A stretch of DNA of 24,942 nt, taken from IMG/VR virus record IMGVR_UViG_3300046450_001536, positions 1 to 24,942 of that record; one strand, 5' to 3'. Source of the stretch: a virus. This document shows positions 21,954-24,942 of the stretch, in pieces (within the stretch, counting starts at the first letter, position 1; each line of letters begins with the position of its first letter). Below the pieces are notes generated by a model. That model had not been told where the DNA came from. It was given only the letters and a program-made list of their open reading frames with translations, and did not search any database. The translations under genes were made by a program, and so were the position numbers.

Positions 21954-22433
21954 TTATCCTCTGTTATATTTTCTTCTGCTTAATTCTATTAGGGTGTCGG
22001 CTTGCTTTCTAATGTCCCTAATTGTTTCTGAGCAAGAGGTGACTATACCGTCTACAACTCTCTTGACTCTCCAGACTTTTTGAATAAAGTCATCTTCTCT
22101 AATGACTAAATTAACTTTAACTTCCCATTTTGTATACTTATCGAAGTTATGAGACTTTGAAGACACTGCATGGTTTATGCATTCTTCACACCATTTAGAT
22201 TTAGCAGACTGTCTGTTATATTCTTTTTGTAGATAGTTGCAATATCCATATAAGACATATGCTTTCTCGCAGCATTCTTCTGAGGTAAAGGACTTCAATT
22301 CAAAACTAGACAGGTTGATAAGTTTTTCAACCTCTGGGTTTGGCTCTACAGAAGAAATGTTGGATGTGTAACTGTCCAAAATATCTATAAACTCGTCTAG
22401 TTTATCTATTGATAATAGATTGTCTCCAGTCAT
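21954..22433 (-). CDS. Candidate UvsY-like recombination mediator
   Basis: A 159-residue, mostly helical protein with no catalytic motif. The second half runs CCEKAYVLYGYCNYLQKEYNRQ (a long helix), then KVNLVIREDDFIQKVWRVKRVV and IVTSCSETIRDIRKQADTLIEL. From memory this resembles the end of T4 UvsY: a K-x-L strand, an acidic DxD-like turn, then a helix with a Cys-Ser pair followed by an I-D/R-I repeat. UvsY helps the recombinase displace SSB. The gene lies two genes after the RecA-like recombinase, as a mediator might. The similarity is by eye and weak. AGGA is seven bases before the ATG; overlap with the nuclease is 32 bases. Otherwise unknown. Confidence 0.45.
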   Translation of the reverse strand: MTGDNLLSIDKLDEFIDILDSYTSNISSVEPNPEVEKLINLSSFELKSFTSEECCEKAYVLYGYCNYLQKEYNRQSAKSKWCEECINHAVSSKSHNFDKYTKWEVKVNLVIREDDFIQKVWRVKRVVDGIVTSCSETIRDIRKQADTLIELSRRKYNRG

Positions 22434-22824
22434 CTTCTTTTCCTAAATAACTTAATGCAATAAGTTGTATATCGTTTTTTTTAAACCAATTAGCTTTATC
22501 TCGATCTCTAGCTTTTGATTTTCGAAAGCCCTGCCTGTCTCCATGAAAATGAGCAACAAATTCAAAATGTTGCCGCCCTTGAACTTCTATTGCTAACGAA
22601 TGAGATGGTATAAAAAAATCAACATATAAAGTAGACTTTCTTGACGGCTTATGAGATCCCGGCAGTGGAACTTCTTCAAGGATTGTATCATAAGTAAACT
22701 GCTCACGGAGTAACTTTCTTGCTAAAATATGCAAATTACTTCGAGGTCTTTTTTGATCTCCGGAAACTATACATTTTGAGAGCTTCCACGGACGTTCTCG
22801 GCCATCAAAACCAATGGCCTTCAA
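22402..22824 (-). CDS. Vsr-like / DUF559-like endonuclease-fold protein
   Basis: A small nuclease-fold protein of 140 residues from TTG 22824; the frame is open to another TTG at 22863 (153 residues) without a ribosome site. The core reads YVDFFIPSHSLAIEVQGRQHFEF: Asp and Glu-x-Gln form the D-ExQ version of the PD-(D/E)XK centre found in Vsr and DUF559 proteins. Then FRKSKARDRDKANWFKKNDIQLIALSY gives the conserved DR-K--W---N-I-LI helix and strand. It likely nicks DNA at mismatches or branches, or is a resolvase-like partner of the recombinase. The TTG overlaps the RecA stop as TTGA with AAAGGA nine bases before. Confidence 0.72.
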   Translation of the reverse strand: MKAIGFDGRERPWKLSKCIVSGDQKRPRSNLHILARKLLREQFTYDTILEEVPLPGSHKPSRKSTLYVDFFIPSHSLAIEVQGRQHFEFVAHFHGDRQGFRKSKARDRDKANWFKKNDIQLIALSYLGKEDDWRQSIINR

Positions 22825-23888
22825 GACAACATTTCCTTTAATGAATTTTGCAAAACTGGCCAAAGTTCATTCTTATCAAGAAAATCTTTAAGTCTTTGTT
22901 GTCCTTGGAACTTAACAAACTTGATAATTTTTTCTTCGTCTTCTTGGTCGATCTCTTCAGACTCTAAAAGCTTTTTGATTGGTTTAGTATTATCAACTAA
23001 AAAATGACAAGTGTACCAAGCGCCAGCGGCTGAAATCAAATCAAAATCATTTGCCTGATCAAACAACTCTTGTTTGTAATCAATACCTATTCCATACCTA
23101 AGCCATCCAATAGCTTCAGCTCCAACAAAACCACCAAGAGCAGAAGTGACTACTTTCCAATGCATAGCTTGACCAATCTGACGGCCATCATTCTTTTCTT
23201 TCCATGCTTGAGTCCAAGAAATTTCTAATATTGTATCTGCTTGATAACGAACCTTTACGCCTCCGTCGGCAACTTTCTTCTTGCCCATGCCTCCAGTATT
23301 TGCAATGAAGTGAGTAATCATAATAATGATAGCTCTTTGTTTAGGAACTACACTACTCATTTTCTTGCAGAAGTTAGATAGAATCCTTGGAACTCCGGGC
23401 CTATAATCCCCACGCACTTCTTCGTCTAAGTCTCGCTGTGCTATTAAACTAGATATTGAGTCAATAATAACTACACAATTAGGATGTGCTTTTACTAACT
23501 TTTCCACAGCCCCAAGATATTGTTCGGCGCTTAGTGTCTCATTGTCAGCTTGAACAACAGTTATTTTGTCTGCTTTTAAACCTTCAACACCTTCAAAGTT
23601 TTTGACACTTAGTCTACCTTCTACATTAATATAAAATATAGGTCTTTCGCCGTATTCTTTTTTTTGACAGTTTGCTGCGAATTGTAAAGCTGTGGTTGTT
23701 TTCCCAGACTTTGGGTCTCCGATCATCTGAACCCAAGTACCTTCTCGAAATCCTCCACCAAGAGCATAGTCAAGGGATGGACTCACAGGTATAACCTTCA
23801 TGTTTTGTAATTCTTCAAATACTTCAGCTCCATTAACTAGTATATTTCCATATTTTTTAGTAATGGTTTTTAGTGTTGCATCACTCAT
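22821..23888 (-). CDS. recA: RecA-like recombinase
   Basis: A 355-residue strand-exchange ATPase. GDPKSGKTT at 57-65 is Walker A, Glu90 in NVEG is the probable catalytic glutamate, VVIIDS at 139-144 is Walker B, and MITHFI at 190-195 matches the Gln/His-sensing strand. The L1 and L2 DNA-binding loops follow (about 157-167 and 197-208, with GGMGKKK). The C-terminal part, including GAEAIGWLRYGIGID and AGAWYT, follows the bacterial RecA layout more than T4 UvsX. It forms filaments on single-stranded DNA for recombination and repair. AAGGA is eight bases upstream of the ATG, which overlaps the previous stop by 8 bases. Confidence 0.92.
   Translation of the reverse strand: MSDATLKTITKKYGNILVNGAEVFEELQNMKVIPVSPSLDYALGGGFREGTWVQMIGDPKSGKTTTALQFAANCQKKEYGERPIFYINVEGRLSVKNFEGVEGLKADKITVVQADNETLSAEQYLGAVEKLVKAHPNCVVIIDSISSLIAQRDLDEEVRGDYRPGVPRILSNFCKKMSSVVPKQRAIIIMITHFIANTGGMGKKKVADGGVKVRYQADTILEISWTQAWKEKNDGRQIGQAMHWKVVTSALGGFVGAEAIGWLRYGIGIDYKQELFDQANDFDLISAAGAWYTCHFLVDNTKPIKKLLESEEIDQEDEEKIIKFVKFQGQQRLKDFLDKNELWPVLQNSLKEMLS
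22834..22839 (-). promoter_or_regulatory. Ribosome binding site deciding the nuclease TTG start
   Basis: AAAGGA lies inside the last codons of the recombinase gene, nine bases before a TTG at 22824-22822 that overlaps the recombinase TGA. The longer TTG at 22863 has no such element, so the shorter product is more likely. Confidence 0.6.
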
Positions 23889-24306
23889 TTTCTAAATCCT
23901 TAAGTCTAGATAGTTTACCCTTTTTGCCAAAAGGCTTTCTTGGTTTTTCCAAAGTGTTGTCTTTGTATTCTACTTCTTTTATTTCTCTACTGTCTACCTT
24001 ATCGAGTTTTCTTTGTTCGTTCTGAATTACTGGATCAAGAAACTTCACTCGTAGAGAGTATATGCTTTTGCCTTTATAAGAATTTAAGGCGTTGATGATA
24101 GCTTTATCGCTATACTTTTTAAGTAACTTGTAAGCTTGCGTTACTTGGCTTTTAAACTTCTTTTTCCATGACTCAGTATTCCAAAGAGCGTAAGCTGGTC
24201 TACCAACTCTTTTTTTTTCGGCTTCTCTTAGACAAACCATTTCAGCAATATACTGAGCAGCATTACATTCTTGTCCCGTTGTTTTGTGCTTGTAATTTTT
24301 CGTCAT
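23881..24306 (-). CDS. Basic protein of unknown function
   Basis: A 141-residue, strongly basic protein. It begins with KHKTTGQECNAAQYIAEM, where a conserved-looking Cys and a helix lead into REAEKKR, then GRPAYALWN, a Trp-rich WKKKFKSQ helix and a long Lys-rich tail. It looks largely helical and may bind nucleic acid, but I recognise no family. AAAGG lies about eight bases before the ATG. It overlaps the upstream gene by 44 bases and the RecA-like gene by 8 bases, so it is translated in the same chain. A link to recombination is suggested only by position. Confidence 0.7.
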   Translation of the reverse strand: MTKNYKHKTTGQECNAAQYIAEMVCLREAEKKRVGRPAYALWNTESWKKKFKSQVTQAYKLLKKYSDKAIINALNSYKGKSIYSLRVKFLDPVIQNEQRKLDKVDSREIKEVEYKDNTLEKPRKPFGKKGKLSRLKDLENE

Positions 24307-24748
24307 TCAATGCGCCTTTTTTAGTAATCAAACATTCATGAGAAGCCTCGTAAGGATCTCTTTCTTCAAACCTTTCTGGAATTAACTCAGGAAGTCTCCA
24401 AGTTCTTACGTGAAGTTTTTCATCTTCAAGATGACCTATATTAAACGTATGAACTGTTAAGTCTTGAAACAATAAGGCTCCAGCACCTTTACAAAAAAAG
24501 TATCCATCATGCCCAGATCCAACATCTTCTACATGGGATCGGTTTCTGACTTGGATACTTTCTATGTATAAGTCATTCTCTTCACAATACTGCTTCATTC
24601 TTAGCCAAGCACTTTCGGGCTGCACGTTAGGTCTTCCGTCGTCTTGATAGACCGTTTCACCGTTGGACAGTTTGGCTATCCATATTGGATTAGAATCTGC
24701 GTATTGGTTTATGTAACTGTCAAATTCTTTAGATAGAAATATACTCAT
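24263..24748 (-). CDS. Unknown phage protein
   Basis: A 161-residue protein with no recognised domain. Its first half contains WIAKLSNGETVYQDD, a beta-rich stretch, and the middle holds DGYFFCKGAGALLFQDLTV and LEDEKLHVRTWRLPELIPE, a second set of strands. The tail is polar. The ATG at 24748 follows the preceding stop in a TAATG junction, and no clear ribosome site is present, so it probably depends on coupling. The pattern of a beta-sandwich-like domain followed by WRLPEL is one I have seen in phage hypothetical proteins but cannot tie to a role. Confidence 0.7.
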   Translation of the reverse strand: MSIFLSKEFDSYINQYADSNPIWIAKLSNGETVYQDDGRPNVQPESAWLRMKQYCEENDLYIESIQVRNRSHVEDVGSGHDGYFFCKGAGALLFQDLTVHTFNIGHLEDEKLHVRTWRLPELIPERFEERDPYEASHECLITKKGALNDEKLQAQNNGTRM

Positions 24749-24942
24749 TATTTTTTAATAGTATGTATAGAATTTTGATGTCTATCATTTTGAGATATTC
24801 TGGAGCTTCTAGTTTCGTCGCTTAACTCAGAAGCCGCAGAAGTCATAACGGTAACACCTCTACCTTTTTTTTGACCCATTAGGTCTGTAATGTTTGGATC
24901 TTTAGACTTTGCTTCCGAAACATCAGTATTTGGAGGAAGCGT
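24748..24942 (-). CDS. C-terminal end of an unknown protein, cut by window edge
   Basis: From the right edge a frame stays open for 64 codons to TAA at 24750-24748, which overlaps the next ATG (TAATG). The visible residues are polar and poor in hydrophobic strings: TDVSEAKSKDPNITDLMG, then GRGVTVMTSAASELSDETRS and a basic end HTIKK. This looks like an unstructured or helical tail rather than a folded domain. The function cannot be assigned. The start lies beyond the window. Confidence 0.6.
   Translation of the reverse strand, partial: TLPPNTDVSEAKSKDPNITDLMGQKKGRGVTVMTSAASELSDETRSSRISQNDRHQNSIHTIKK

Noticed and set aside
1-24942. tRNA genes, CRISPR arrays, insertion sequences and attachment sites
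   Set aside because: No cloverleaf-bearing gap, repeat array, transposase or terminal repeats were seen. Only 60 bases at 11470-11529 are free of genes, apart from gaps of a few bases.

Overview
The window is a dense, one-directional block of virus-like genes. Every gene I can support lies on the minus strand, so the region reads from right (24.9 kb) to left (1). Neighbouring genes overlap by 1 to 44 bases or sit a few bases apart. The DNA is AT-rich. The combination of a DnaB-type helicase, DnaG-type primase, RecA-type recombinase, SSB, family-C DNA polymerase, dNMP kinase, several small nucleases and many small unknown proteins, with no ribosomal, tRNA or host metabolic genes, points to a large tailed bacteriophage (Caudoviricetes) with its own replisome. 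No capsid, tail or terminase gene is recognisable here, so the morphotype and host cannot be fixed; an uncultured environmental phage is my inference only.

Layout, in order of transcription. (1) 24942-23881: the end of an unknown protein and two unknown genes. (2) 23888-21516: recombination block, with a RecA-like recombinase, a Vsr-like nuclease, a candidate UvsY-type mediator and a zinc-ribbon protein. (3) 21494-15907: DnaB-like helicase, DnaG-like primase, dNMP kinase, two PD-(D/E)XK nucleases (one RecB/AddB-like with a probable Fe-S cluster) and, unexpectedly, an FkbM-type methyltransferase. (4) 15907-11530: a DNA polymerase III alpha subunit (DnaE type) divided into two complete genes. 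The PHP and palm half comes first, then a 73-residue unknown protein and a DEDDh exonuclease, then the half with fingers, helix-hairpin-helix and OB fold. (5) 11529-11470: the only real intergenic gap. It holds a near-perfect sigma-70 type promoter (TTGACA, 17 bases, TATAAC) and a 13-base palindrome across the expected start point. (6) 11469-10635: SSB and a sigma-70-family protein. (7) 10638-1: a sugar block with three GT4 glycosyltransferases, a degenerate methyltransferase, a Cys4 plus GT-A-like protein, a GT2 transferase, a sugar nucleotidyltransferase, a 53-residue protein, a CgeB-like transferase, three SDR epimerase/dehydratase enzymes and the start of another gene.

How the parts fit: blocks 2-4 could make most of a replication and recombination apparatus, with helicase, primase, polymerase, proofreading exonuclease, recombinase and nucleotide supply; no clamp or clamp loader is visible. 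The promoter before ssb separates this block from a unit that makes SSB, a sigma factor and the glycan enzymes. The glycan block has enzymes for activating sugars (nucleotidyltransferase), remodelling them (SDRs) and transferring them (GT4, GT2, CgeB-like), probably to decorate a virion or host surface structure; the acceptor is unknown.

Most notable points: the clean division of the replicative polymerase around its exonuclease gene; the promoter with an operator-like palindrome; the sigma gene with no ATG; the zinc ribbon inside a GT4 enzyme; and a GDP-fucose-synthase-like enzyme that has lost its catalytic tyrosine.
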